From contig NZ_CBXX010000038.1 in NCBI RefSeq assembly GCF_000577615.1, forward strand, positions 1 to 64,000: a stretch of DNA of 64,000 nt, given 5' to 3'. This DNA is from Herbaspirillum sp. RV1423 (GTDB lineage: Bacteria > Pseudomonadota > Gammaproteobacteria > Burkholderiales > Burkholderiaceae_D). Positions 9,215 through 17,454 of this stretch are shown piece after piece. The notes under the pieces were generated by a model. The model saw only the letters and a list, made by a program, of their open reading frames with translations. It was not told the origin of the DNA and did no database searches. How positions within the stretch are numbered: position 1 is the stretch's first letter; each line of letters starts with the position of its first letter. The translations under genes and the position numbers were made by a program.

Positions 9215-9538
9215 TCGGGCAAGGCCGATAAATCATGCGTAGCGGATGTAGCGAGACGCAATTATTGACAAACTTACCTTAGCTGTAGCGCGGTTTGCCA
9301 AGAATTGGGATTCATTAATTGGCAAAGATGTATCCATAAATCGGCAATTTATGGAAAAAAGCAGCGCCTTATGCCTTTCTGCTATCACGACAGTCGTATA
9401 GGCACACATGCACCCAAGGGATAGTTGGACAAAGCTTTTTACCTATCATCAAAATAAATTAAAAAAATAGCTTTTTTTCTTTACTTTCCAGAAAATTTCC
9501 TTGACTATACGCCTCGTTATTATTGAATGGAGGCCGAA
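9215..9538 (+). other. Intergenic region between recombinase module and cargo
   Basis: No gene is evident in these bases. There are A/T-rich tracts around 9455-9482 and a TTGACT at 9501-9506 that could be the -35 element of the cargo promoter, with a poor -10. The region marks the boundary between the mobility module and the metal cargo. Confidence 0.5.
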
Positions 9539-9592
9539 ATGGACTCAGGCAGTTGTAGGCGACCAATCGACTACACCACATCGAGCTGTTGA
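9539..9592 (+). CDS. Putative 17-codon leader peptide upstream of the metal cargo
   Basis: ATG preceded at close spacing by a strong ribosome-binding sequence (TGGAGG, 9528-9533). The short frame reads MDSGSCRRPIDYTTSSC and then TGA. Its stop codon lies in the 5' arm of a stem-loop (9587-9640). The nearest following gene starts 250 bases downstream. A translated leader overlapping an RNA hairpin ahead of transporter genes is typical of attenuation-type control. No function is proven and the frame could be fortuitous. Confidence 0.45.
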   Translation: MDSGSCRRPIDYTTSSC

Positions 9593-9640
9593 GACACCTT
9601 ATCGGACTCCCCTGATTTTTCAGCGTCCACTGTCTCGACA
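9587..9640 (+). promoter_or_regulatory. Stem-loop overlapping leader-peptide stop
   Basis: TGTTGAGACA (9587-9596) pairs fully (one G-U) with TGTCTCGACA (9631-9640) across a 34-base loop. Further complementary segments follow (CTGGT/ACCAG near 9674). Together with the upstream mini-ORF this forms a 250-base structured leader before the porin gene. I could not match it to the yybP-ykoY, M-box or NiCo riboswitch consensus by eye. Confidence 0.4.
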
Positions 9641-9844
9641 CTCATGACGAGGCAGTGCGCACGCGATCCAACTCTGGTCTAACACCAGCGTTTTCTTTGT
9701 AGCGCCCTTCCAAAAAACTAGATCGCAATCGAACGGCCTTGCCGTGCTTTAGCACGTTTGCGCCGTGACGTTGCCGCACGCTTTCTGCCGGATTTTCTGT
9801 CCTGGGCAGCCGGCTGCGTGCGACCTTGAAAGGGAGTAATACCA

Positions 9845-11422
9845 ATGCACCACAATATTCAACCCACCAGCCTGTACGGCAACCTGGTTTCGCAGTACCA
9901 CTACGACGCATCAGAAGATCGCTTTACTGCGTTTTCATTGCCGTCGATCCGCGATTTGTTCTGTGCAATAGGACACTTCGTTTCCTCCTCGTTAAAAGCG
10001 GCGTTACAGCATCCCGGCAAACAGCATCTCCAATTAACGCTGTTTGCCGCAGCGGCCATGCTGCTGCTGGTTCTCCCACTCTCGGGACATGCGGAAGAGA
10101 CAGCCGACGTTGCGGCGAATGCCACCGTGTCGAATGTCGACGCCGCTGCAGCAACGAAAGCAGACCTCATTGAAGCACCAGAGAAATTCAATGCACACGC
10201 ACAATCGACGTGGGTAGTCGCAGAACATGGCTCGTTCAGGTCACCGTATGTCGGCACGAACAGTTTGCTGCCGGTTCACGAGAAAGCCTACACGTGGACA
10301 GTAACCGCGTTTCTGGGATTTCGTCCTTTCGCCAATACCGAAATCTATTTCAACCCTGAGATGATCCAGTCGAGTCAGTTCTCTGGCCTGCACGGCCTCG
10401 GTGGCTTCAACAATAACGAGAACCAGAAATCGGGTCAGACGACGCCGACGTTTTATCGTGCACGTCTGTTCGCTCGGCAAACCTGGAATCTCGGTGGCGA
10501 GAAGATCCAACTCGAATCGGGTGCCAATCAGCTGGCCGGCACGGTTGATCATGATCGCGTTGTGCTGACCGTCGGCAACTTTTCGACACCCGATATTTTT
10601 GACAACAACATGTACGCCCACGATGCGCGGACGCAGTTTTTGAACTGGGCATTATTTACCAATCTCGCTTCAGATTTTGCCGCGGATGCACGCGGCTACA
10701 CTTGGGGTGCTGCGCTGGAGTATTACAAGGATAACTGGGCGTTTCGGATTGGCCAGTTCACCCAGCCGAAAGACTCCAATGGTTTGTACCTCGAGCACAG
10801 CCTCACCCGTCACGGCGCAACCCAAATTGAAATCGAGCGTAGCCACGAGTTGTTTGGCCAGCCGGGCAAGGTGCGCCTGTTGGCCTTCCGCAATCACGCG
10901 ATGATGGGTAGTTTCGATGACGCGCTTGCGTATCAGAGCGCAAATGGTGGCGCAACGCCGGATGTTGCCAATGTCCGCCGGGATCAAAACAAGACCGGCG
11001 CAGGGCTCAATGTCGAACAAAGCGTGAGCGACAACATCGGCGTCTTTGGACGAGCCGGATTCAACGACGGCAAGACAGAAACCTATCAGTTTGCCGAGGC
11101 GGACAGTTCTGTGTCTGGTGGCGTATCGATCAAAGGGGCCCTGTGGGGGCGCGAGAAAGATACGATTGGCATCGCTGCTGCGCAAAACGGTATCTCGAAA
11201 GCGCACCGTAGCTACCTTGCTGCCGGCGGCCTGGGGGCCTTCATCGGCGACGGCCAACTGCCAAATTACCGCCCGGAGCGATTGCTCGAAGCCTATTACA
11301 ACGTCGCCCTGTCGTCCCACGTGAGCCTCGCAGCGGACTTCCAACGCATTAGCAACCCGGCGTACAACACCGATCGTGGCCCAGTGAACATCTTCGCTAT
11401 GCGACTCCACGTCGAAATTTAA
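9845..11422 (+). CDS. OprB-like carbohydrate-type porin (525 aa)
   Basis: Outer-membrane beta-barrel with alternating aromatic strands through its length (WNLGGEKIQLESG, WGAALEYYKDNWAFRIGQF) and a C-terminal aromatic-poor end HVEI. It resembles OprB-family carbohydrate-selective porins. A good ribosome-binding site (AAAGGGAG, about 9832) supports the start, but the hydrophobic export segment (LFAAAAMLLLVLPLSGHAEE) lies only at about residues 65-84, giving an unusually long N-region. Followed after ~90 bases by the NRAMP gene, suggesting that the porin serves entry or exit of the same metal or small solute. The substrate is not known. Confidence 0.75.
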   Translation: MHHNIQPTSLYGNLVSQYHYDASEDRFTAFSLPSIRDLFCAIGHFVSSSLKAALQHPGKQHLQLTLFAAAAMLLLVLPLSGHAEETADVAANATVSNVDAAAATKADLIEAPEKFNAHAQSTWVVAEHGSFRSPYVGTNSLLPVHEKAYTWTVTAFLGFRPFANTEIYFNPEMIQSSQFSGLHGLGGFNNNENQKSGQTTPTFYRARLFARQTWNLGGEKIQLESGANQLAGTVDHDRVVLTVGNFSTPDIFDNNMYAHDARTQFLNWALFTNLASDFAADARGYTWGAALEYYKDNWAFRIGQFTQPKDSNGLYLEHSLTRHGATQIEIERSHELFGQPGKVRLLAFRNHAMMGSFDDALAYQSANGGATPDVANVRRDQNKTGAGLNVEQSVSDNIGVFGRAGFNDGKTETYQFAEADSSVSGGVSIKGALWGREKDTIGIAAAQNGISKAHRSYLAAGGLGAFIGDGQLPNYRPERLLEAYYNVALSSHVSLAADFQRISNPAYNTDRGPVNIFAMRLHVEI

Positions 11423-11515
11423 TACCTATACACGGTGAAGTCGAGTGACCTCGACTTCACCACTTTAAAGTTGTTAGGGCAGTGTAAAGACTGGCCTGCA
11501 AACCAGGAGTAAAAA

Positions 11516-13168
11516 ATGGAAACACGCGTTTTACATTCCCGAGCACCGGACCAAACCGCGGTATTGGATAGTGCCCACGTCGGGGACATTCGCGGTGCCT
11601 TCGGCACCGTCGCCCAAAACGACACGGGTCGTCGTACCAGCTGGATGGCACGCTTCAAGACATTGATGGCCATCATCGGACCAGGTCTGATTGTGATGGT
11701 CGGCGACAACGATGCGGGTGCGTTCGGCACTTACACGCAGGCTGGCCAGAATTACGGGACCACGCTCCTGTGGACGTTGATGCTGTTGATCCCGGTCTTG
11801 TACATCAATCAGGAAATGGTACTGCGATTGGGCGTCGTCAGTGGCGTCGGACATGCGCGCCTGATTCTGGAACGGTTCGGCCGCTTCTGGGGCGCTTTCA
11901 GCGTAATCGATTTATTCCTGGTCAATGCGCTCACGATCGTCACCGAATTCATTGGTATCTCATTGGGACTAAGCTTCTTGGGGGTGCCAAAAATCCCCGG
12001 TGTAATCGTATCAGCACTACTGATCATGATGGCAGTCAGTACCGGTAATTTCCGACGCTTCGAACGATTCTCGATGGTGTTGGTGTTTGCCAGTCTGCTA
12101 CTTGTTCCCGTTTTCGTGATGGTGCATCCGCCGCTTGGACAAGTGGCGCACGATTTCCTGATTCCGGCCTACCCGCAAGGTGCCAAACTGAGCGACATCA
12201 TGTTGCTGGTCATCGGTATCGTTGGCACCACCGTCGCACCTTGGCAGCTATTTTTTCAGCAAAGCTATGTAATCGACAAACGTATCACGACGCGCTTCAT
12301 CAAGTACGAACGCTGGGATCTTATCTTCGGCATCGTCCTGGTCATTATTGGCGCCGTCGCAATGATGGCATTTGCAGCGCATACGTTTGCCGGCAAACCG
12401 GAGTTCGGCAATTTTGCCGATGCCGGGGCGGTGGCCAGCGGCATTGCCAAATACTACGGGCAACTGCCTGCTAAGCTGTTTGCGATTGCATTGATTGACG
12501 CCTGCATCATTGGTGCCTCGGCAGTTTCTCTATCGACTGCTTACGCCGTTGGTGATGTGCTGTCGGTGAATCACTCGCTGCATCGCAAGCCGAAAGAAGC
12601 GATCGGATTTTATGCGGTGTATTTCACGCTGATCGTGATCGCTGCGGTACTGGTTCTAATCCCCGGTACGCCGCTAGGGCTTCTGACCAATGCCGTACAA
12701 ACGCTGGCAGGGGTGTTGTTGCCAAGCGCTTCCGTTTTTTTGCTGCTTCTGTGTAACGACAAGGAGGTATTGGGACCATGGGTGAACGGCCGCAAGCTCA
12801 ATATTTTTACTGCAGCGATTGTCGCAATCCTCGTGATGCTGTCGATCATCCTCACCTCGGCCGTGCTATTCCCTGACATATCGAGCGACGCAATCATTGC
12901 GATTCTGGTGGGTGGCAGTGCCGTCGCTATTGTCGTCGCAGCGGTGGTCAAGCTGATTCAGGCAAAGCGGAACAAGGCAGCGCGAGTCACCGCCGAATTT
13001 GTCGAGCATATTACCGACAGTGCGAACTGGCGCATGCCGCCACTCGATCAGCTCAAGCCATTGAATCTGACAGTTGAAAAATTGGTGTGGATGGGAGTGT
13101 TGCGTGGTTATCTGATTATTGCCATCTGCCTCGTTGCGTACAAAGTGGTGCGCATGGCGATGGGTTGA
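11516..13168 (+). CDS. NRAMP-family divalent metal transporter with altered metal site (550 aa)
   Basis: Inner-membrane transporter with about 11-12 hydrophobic helices in the NRAMP order. The first helix after the ~55-residue N-terminal extension reads GPGLIVMVGDNDAGAFG, so the canonical D-P-G-N is replaced by D-N-D-A-G. In helix 6 the usual M-P-H is replaced (GTTVAPWQLFFQQ). These changes fall on the two metal-coordinating segments, so it is more like NRAMP-related carriers (NRMT-like) than classical MntH Mn2+/Fe2+ importers. A long C-terminal part (residues ~470-520) is soluble. Grouped with porin and CDF exporters. Substrate and direction remain uncertain. Confidence 0.8.
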   Translation: METRVLHSRAPDQTAVLDSAHVGDIRGAFGTVAQNDTGRRTSWMARFKTLMAIIGPGLIVMVGDNDAGAFGTYTQAGQNYGTTLLWTLMLLIPVLYINQEMVLRLGVVSGVGHARLILERFGRFWGAFSVIDLFLVNALTIVTEFIGISLGLSFLGVPKIPGVIVSALLIMMAVSTGNFRRFERFSMVLVFASLLLVPVFVMVHPPLGQVAHDFLIPAYPQGAKLSDIMLLVIGIVGTTVAPWQLFFQQSYVIDKRITTRFIKYERWDLIFGIVLVIIGAVAMMAFAAHTFAGKPEFGNFADAGAVASGIAKYYGQLPAKLFAIALIDACIIGASAVSLSTAYAVGDVLSVNHSLHRKPKEAIGFYAVYFTLIVIAAVLVLIPGTPLGLLTNAVQTLAGVLLPSASVFLLLLCNDKEVLGPWVNGRKLNIFTAAIVAILVMLSIILTSAVLFPDISSDAIIAILVGGSAVAIVVAAVVKLIQAKRNKAARVTAEFVEHITDSANWRMPPLDQLKPLNLTVEKLVWMGVLRGYLIIAICLVAYKVVRMAMG

Positions 13169-13347
13169 CGCTTACTGCCGGACCCAGCTCCTTTCAATTG
13201 CATGCCGTTGAAAATGCCATCACGATTACCAAGAAAGCGCTTGTGCACAACCACATCGACCACTACTTCGAACACGCGGTAACGAAAGGCGGCCGCGGTT
13301 CTGCGGACGCTATTCGCGAGTTCAAAAACATCACCAAATACATATAA
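13165..13347 (+). CDS. Small hypothetical protein between NRAMP and dmeF (60 aa)
   Basis: The frame opens with a TTG that overlaps the NRAMP stop (TTGA) and ends 3 bases before the dmeF start, so it fills the gap exactly. Its sequence (KKALVHNHIDHYFEHAV) carries three closely spaced histidines, which suits a metal-handling role. The start codon is weak and no ribosome-binding site stands out. Not recognised. Confidence 0.35.
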   Translation: MTLTAGPSSFQLHAVENAITITKKALVHNHIDHYFEHAVTKGGRGSADAIREFKNITKYI

Positions 13348-13350
13348 GCC

Positions 13351-14634
13351 ATGACGAATGCCCACACCCACTTAGCACCACGCGAGCATGACCACGTATT
13401 CCTCGGTTCGCGACACGCACACAATGAACGCAAGACATGGACAGTGATCTGGCTGTGCGGCGTGATGATGATTGCCGAGATTTTCGGCGGCAACTTGTTC
13501 GGCTCGGTAGCGCTGGTCGCCGATGGGCTTCACATGTCGACCCACGCTGGGGCGTTGTTGATCGCCGCGCTCGCGTACACGTTTTCACGACGCCACGCAA
13601 CCGATGCGCGCTTCGTATTCGGCACCGGCAAACTGGGCGATCTGGCTGGATTTACCAGTGCGATCGTGCTCGCGATGATTGCCATCCTGATTGGATATGA
13701 AGCGATTTCGCGCTTGATATCCCCGGTTCCGATCAACTTCAACGAGGCTATTCCGATCGCAGTCGTAGGTCTCTTGGTGAACTTGGTGAGTGCTTGGTTA
13801 CTGGCCGGTGATCACCACGGTCATGATCACGGTCATGGACATGACCATGATGAAATTCCTGGCGGCGAGACGCAACTACTCGATACCGCTTTTGGTGTCG
13901 TCGTCGTGGATGTATTCGAAGACAACGTCCCGCCGCGATTTCGCGTAAGCTTCGAAGGGACAGTCCGCCCTTCTAAGATCATGATGGAAACCATGCGTCC
14001 GGATGGGGCGGCGCAGATATTTTCCTTCGTCGACCGTGGCGACTATATGGAATCGGTCGATGTGATTCCCGAGCCGCACGAATTCCATGCCTGCCTCAGA
14101 CTGGATGCGGCGTCGTATGAACTTACTTTCGAAGAACATGGTCATCATGAGCATGGCGGCTCCGCGACTGCCGCGACCGGCGATGCAGCTCATCCAACGG
14201 CTCATCGCGACAACAATATGCGCGCTGCCTATGTGCACGTGATCGCCGATGCGGCGGTCTCTGTCCTGGTCATTGTGGGCCTGGTGCTGGGCCGGCAGTT
14301 CGGATGGGTATGGATGGACCCGGCGGCGGGCCTCGTTGGCGCCCTTGTCATTGCCAATTGGGCCTATGGCCTGTTGCGCGACACAGGCGGCATCTTGCTC
14401 GATATGTCCCCCGATCAGCTAATGACTGAGAAAGTGCGGAAGCTCGTTGAAATCGACGGCGATCGCGTGACCGATCTGCACGTCTGGCGTCTCGGCCCAG
14501 GCCATATTGGAGCAATCGTATCCGTGTTCACGAACGGGGCGCGCGACGCAGCGTTCTACCACGCACGGCTGGGCCACTTCCGTTGGCTATCGCATGTCAC
14601 GGTCGAGGTCGACCGGCCGAAAGCGACGGTCTAA
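13351..14634 (+). CDS. dmeF: DmeF-like cation diffusion facilitator (Co2+/Ni2+ efflux type), 427 aa
   Basis: CDF-family exporter with six transmembrane helices split by a large insert. The first helices carry LVADGLHMSTHAG, and a histidine-rich loop follows (DHHGHDHGHGHDHDE, about residues 151-165). A ~75-residue domain (TAFGVVVVDVFEDNVPP) comes next and then a second His patch (EEHGHHEHGG). Helix 5 has the H-V-I-A-D metal site. The N-terminus is also His-rich. This insert is the hallmark of DmeF, which expels Co2+ and Ni2+ to the periplasm using the proton gradient. It lies between the NRAMP-like gene and another CDF in the element's cargo. Confidence 0.8.
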   Translation: MTNAHTHLAPREHDHVFLGSRHAHNERKTWTVIWLCGVMMIAEIFGGNLFGSVALVADGLHMSTHAGALLIAALAYTFSRRHATDARFVFGTGKLGDLAGFTSAIVLAMIAILIGYEAISRLISPVPINFNEAIPIAVVGLLVNLVSAWLLAGDHHGHDHGHGHDHDEIPGGETQLLDTAFGVVVVDVFEDNVPPRFRVSFEGTVRPSKIMMETMRPDGAAQIFSFVDRGDYMESVDVIPEPHEFHACLRLDAASYELTFEEHGHHEHGGSATAATGDAAHPTAHRDNNMRAAYVHVIADAAVSVLVIVGLVLGRQFGWVWMDPAAGLVGALVIANWAYGLLRDTGGILLDMSPDQLMTEKVRKLVEIDGDRVTDLHVWRLGPGHIGAIVSVFTNGARDAAFYHARLGHFRWLSHVTVEVDRPKATV

Positions 14635-14754
14635 ATTCAAAATCGATCGACCGCGGGATATCCGCAGTACGAAGTCCGTCGTCCAGTGATCCGCGAGATT
14701 ATCGTCGTGACCGTATGGCAGGCTGAAAGAGTACAACTTCAAGGGCCACACCGA

Positions 14755-15699
14755 ATGCTATCCACAGACGAATTCGACAGCAGTGAATTGGACATGCGCT
14801 TCAAGCATCTCGCAGCGAGACGAAGCACGATGGTGAGCGTGTTCGTTAACATCTGGCTTTCGACGATCCAGATCATTGCTGGCATTGTCGCAGGCTCACA
14901 GGGATTAATCGCCGACGGCCTTCATTCCCTTTCGGACCTGATCGCGGATTTTGTTGTCCTGTTTGCCAATCACCAGAGCCAGAAGGCCCCCGACGCCGAC
15001 CATCACTACGGTCACCAGCGTTATGAAAATGCCGCGTCACTGGCGATTGGCGTCCTGCTACTGGCCGTCGGGCTCGGCATGCTGTGGAGCGCCGTTCGTA
15101 AGGTCGAGCAGCCAGACCTGATCCAGGAGGTCAAGATCATTGCGCTCTGGGTCGCGCTAGGTGCCCTGTTGGCAAAGGAACTCCTGTTTCGTTACATGCT
15201 CCAGATTGGGAAGCGTGTTCAATCAAACATGCTGATCGCGAACGCCTGGCATGCCCGTTCCGACGCGGCATCCTCGCTCGTCGTCGCGGCAGGCATTGGT
15301 GGCAATCTTCTCGGGTACCACATCCTTGACCCGGTGGCTGCGCTAGTCGTTGGTCTGATGGTTGTCAGAATGGGATGGGGCTTTGCCCGGGACGCCTTGC
15401 ATGACCTGGTAGATCGAGCAGTCGATGAGAAATTCCTGGTTGAAATCCGGCGCGCGCTCGACGACACACCGGGCCTAATTGGATGGCACGACCTACGGAC
15501 CCGCAAGATGGGAGACTTGATCCTGGTCGATGTCCATCTAGAGATCGATGGCCAATTGACGATCGAGGAAGGGCATTGCATCGCACTGGACGCTCGGAAT
15601 CGAGTCATGATGCAGCCGCTCGTGTTGAACCTCATGACGCACATCGATCCAGTCAAGCCGATTTCTCAAGAAACATCAATGACCCGATCGATAACATGA
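14755..15699 (+). CDS. FieF-like cation diffusion facilitator (314 aa)
   Basis: Six-helix CDF exporter with the two canonical site-A motifs: D-G-L-H-S-L-S-D in helix 2 and H-A-R-S-D in helix 5, plus a cytoplasmic C-terminal ferredoxin-like domain ending in histidines (MTHIDP). It resembles FieF/YiiP exporters of Zn2+, Fe2+, Cd2+ or Co2+. An upstream GTG at 14686 is possible, but the ATG at 14755 fits the family start. A clearly related paralogue lies at 48176-49114 outside the element. Last cargo gene before the right end. Confidence 0.8.
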   Translation: MLSTDEFDSSELDMRFKHLAARRSTMVSVFVNIWLSTIQIIAGIVAGSQGLIADGLHSLSDLIADFVVLFANHQSQKAPDADHHYGHQRYENAASLAIGVLLLAVGLGMLWSAVRKVEQPDLIQEVKIIALWVALGALLAKELLFRYMLQIGKRVQSNMLIANAWHARSDAASSLVVAAGIGGNLLGYHILDPVAALVVGLMVVRMGWGFARDALHDLVDRAVDEKFLVEIRRALDDTPGLIGWHDLRTRKMGDLILVDVHLEIDGQLTIEEGHCIALDARNRVMMQPLVLNLMTHIDPVKPISQETSMTRSIT

Positions 15700-15863
15700 T
15701 CGCTCCATATCGCAAACCCATTACGTACCCTTCCCACACGAAGTGCGGTGATCTTAAAGTGAAAGGCGGGTCAAGGCACCGTGGAATAAATGCTGCAGCT
15801 TTACCGCAGCGTTTATGCCGCGAAAGGCCTTGATGCGACTGAAGCGATTTACGCTATATGGGC

Positions 15864-15896
15864 GGGGGTGCAGCAGTGCTTTTGTGCTGCACCCCC
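15864..15896. repeat. Long GC-rich stem-loop near the right end
   Basis: GGGGGTGCAGCA (15864-15875) and TGCTGCACCCCC (15885-15896) are perfect complements around a 9-base loop. There is no T-run after it, so a simple terminator is not certain. It may insulate the cargo from umuC or structure the element end. Confidence 0.6.
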
Positions 15897-15928
15897 TGCC
15901 CAGCGGCGAGCGATGCTGTTGGGGTTCG

Positions 15929-15950
15929 GACCGCGAAAAGTAGAACGACT
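15929..15950. repeat. Right subterminal inverted repeat
   Basis: Reverse complement of this segment matches 495-516 at 18 of 22 positions (shared AGTCGTTC and CGCGGTC blocks). It lies about 200 bases inside the right junction. Confidence 0.6.
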
Positions 15951-16131
15951 TATAATCCGCCGAAAGTCTGGTTTATTTATGTTCGAGGTGACTCATGAAC
16001 ATAATACGACGAACATAATGCGCTTATGGACTTCAGTTATGGACGACGTGTTCAGTCGGAGGTGGATACGTCCGAGCATGATACGAAGCTTATTAAGGCA
16101 TAACATTCACCCACCCACCCCATTGTGGACG

Positions 16132-16148
16132 AAAACCGTTCTGCAAAA
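16132..16148. repeat. Right terminal inverted repeat
   Basis: On the minus strand this reads TTTTGCAGAACGGTTTT and matches the left end at 438-454 in 14 of 17 bases. It is two bases from the resumption of umuC coding at 16151. Confidence 0.65.
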
Positions 16149-16150
16149 AG

Positions 16151-16987
16151 GCCAAGCTGGCCAACCATGTGGCGAAGAAGCGCCCCGAGTTCAATGGTGT
16201 CGCGGACTTAACCGTGATGCCCGCCGGCGAGCTGTCGGAGCTGCTGTCGAGTATCGACGTGGGCGAAGTATGGGGCGTCGGCCGCCGGACGGCCGCCCGG
16301 TTGCACAGTATGGGTATCGATACGGTACAAGCACTGCGCGCAGTGTCTCCAAAGGTCATCCGCGAGCAGTTTGGCGTGGTCATGGAACGAACTTGCAATG
16401 AGCTGCGCGGTGTCTCCTGCATCGAGCTTGAGGAAGTCGCACCACCCAAGCAGCAGATTATCTCGTCCCGGTCATTCGGTTCAACCGTCATGACGTTGCG
16501 AGAGGTCGAAGAATCGGTGTCGATGTTCCTGGCCAGGGCATCCGAAAAACTGCGTGGGCAGCATTCAAAGTGCGGCGCTGTGCAAGTGTTCGTCATGACT
16601 GACCGATTCGCCGAACATGACCCTCAGTACAGCAATGCCTTCACCGTGCCTCTACCGGAACCATCGGACGACCTGCGCATCCTGGCGCGCGCAGCACTGT
16701 GGGGATTGAAGCGGATATTTCGTGCCGGCTATCGGTATAAAAAGGCCGGCGTGGTTCTCATGGATATAAGCGACGGCCAAACGTTGCAGGCAACTTTGTT
16801 TGATACGGGCATGCACCAGGCGCGGTCGGCGGATGTGATGACGGCGCTTGACGGGCTCAATTTGCGGTACGGTCGGGATACGGTACGGCTTGCATCTGCT
16901 GCAGGAAGTGGAAGATGGGCAGCACGCTTTGATCGTAAAACTCCAAATTACACAACGGACTGGGGTGAATTGCCTATAGCGCGGTGA
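16151..16987 (+). pseudogene. umuC: umuC 3' part (DNA polymerase V subunit), separated from its 5' half
   Basis: From codon GCC at 16151 the frame reads A-K-L-A-N-H-V-A-K-K, exactly following the T-L of the 5' fragment at 433. It contains the thumb helix-hairpin-helix segment (WGVGRRTAARLHSMGI), the little-finger domain (SRSFGSTVMTLREVEES) and the C-terminal UmuC tail. About 278 codons are intact with no stop, so the insertion may be recent. A GTG at 16169 would allow a separate start, but the catalytic half would be missing. Confidence 0.9.
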
Positions 16988-16991
16988 TCAG

Positions 16992-17138
16992 TCACTTCTC
17001 CGAGTGACCGGACGGCGCTGCAGGCTTTCGCTGGCCGCGCAACTCCCGAATCCGGTCAGCGAGAATTTGCTTCTTCATGGGCTTATTTTTGCCTTTTTGG
17101 AATTTTCCCGGTATCGCCGGTAGCTTATGAATTGGCAT
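16992..17138 (-). CDS. Small basic hypothetical protein (48 aa)
   Basis: Minus-strand frame of 48 codons ending 5 bases after the umuC stop (convergent). It is rich in K and R (KFQKGKNKPMKKQIL) and ends in REL...SEK. There is no clear ribosome-binding site. It could be a small DNA- or RNA-binding protein, or not expressed. Confidence 0.3.
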   Translation of the reverse strand: MPIHKLPAIPGKFQKGKNKPMKKQILADRIRELRGQRKPAAPSGHSEK

Positions 17139-17244
17139 TCTTTATATTTTCTGAATCACGAAGTGCGTTGAGCCTTAAATGCGCTTTTATTGGAGGTGCA
17201 GCAGTGCCGGCGCCGGTTCGTCGTTTTGACATGCCTGAAAGCTC

Positions 17245-17454
17245 TTAGGGATACGGGTACGGCTCCAAGAGCGCATTGATTTTGATGCGGAACGTTTCGA
17301 TGCTTTGAGCGGCACTTGCTCCGTGATAGCGCTGCATTCCTTCCAGCTTATTTTCTGCTGCCTGGAGCAATTCCACCACCTGGTCATACGATGGCAATCC
17401 GGCTGCTTTCAAAGGCACGTTTGCCGCGTCGATGGCTTTGATCAAGTCACTCAT
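17245..17454 (-). CDS. Hypothetical protein (69 aa)
   Basis: Small helical soluble protein, not recognised. Its start overlaps the end of the upstream 142-aa gene by 8 bases, indicating co-transcription and translational coupling. It is the last gene of this minus-strand pair. Confidence 0.55.
   Translation of the reverse strand: MSDLIKAIDAANVPLKAAGLPSYDQVVELLQAAENKLEGMQRYHGASAAQSIETFRIKINALLEPYPYP

Larger units (their letters stand above)
15700..16131 (+). other. Right-end non-coding region of the element
   Basis: No convincing gene. An open frame passes through here but runs on across the right junction into umuC in the wrong frame, so it is unlikely to be real. The region holds a 12-bp perfect stem-loop (15864-15896) and the right subterminal repeat (15929-15950). 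Confidence 0.5.
434..16150 (+). mobile_element. ~15.7 kb recombinase-trio transposon-like element inserted in umuC
   Basis: UmuC coding stops at 433 and resumes in the same frame at 16151; joining them gives the canonical K-T-L-A-K-L-A-N-H stretch. Inside the two junctions lie imperfect inverted repeats (438-454 with 16132-16148, 14 of 17 matching) and subterminal inverted repeats (495-516 with 15929-15950, 18 of 22). The left half encodes three tyrosine recombinases, two small accessory proteins and a RecD-like helicase. The right half carries divalent-metal cargo. No long target duplication is seen; at most a shared GC, as expected for tyrosine-recombinase elements. The logic resembles Tn554-type (TnpA/TnpB/TnpC) and the recently described trio-recombinase islands, but I cannot assign it to a named element. 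Confidence 0.85.

Noticed and set aside
9593..9844. Manganese (yybP-ykoY), Mg (M-box) or NiCo riboswitch
   Set aside because: The context suggests one, but I could not find the conserved loop sequences by eye; only the hairpin is reported.
10670..11410. 246-codon minus-strand frame
   Set aside because: Antisense of the porin gene, no recognisable motifs.
15790..16401. 203-codon plus-strand frame at the right end of the element
   Set aside because: It crosses the insertion junction and continues through umuC in the wrong frame, so it cannot be an ancestral gene; the terminal repeats and hairpin explain the sequence.
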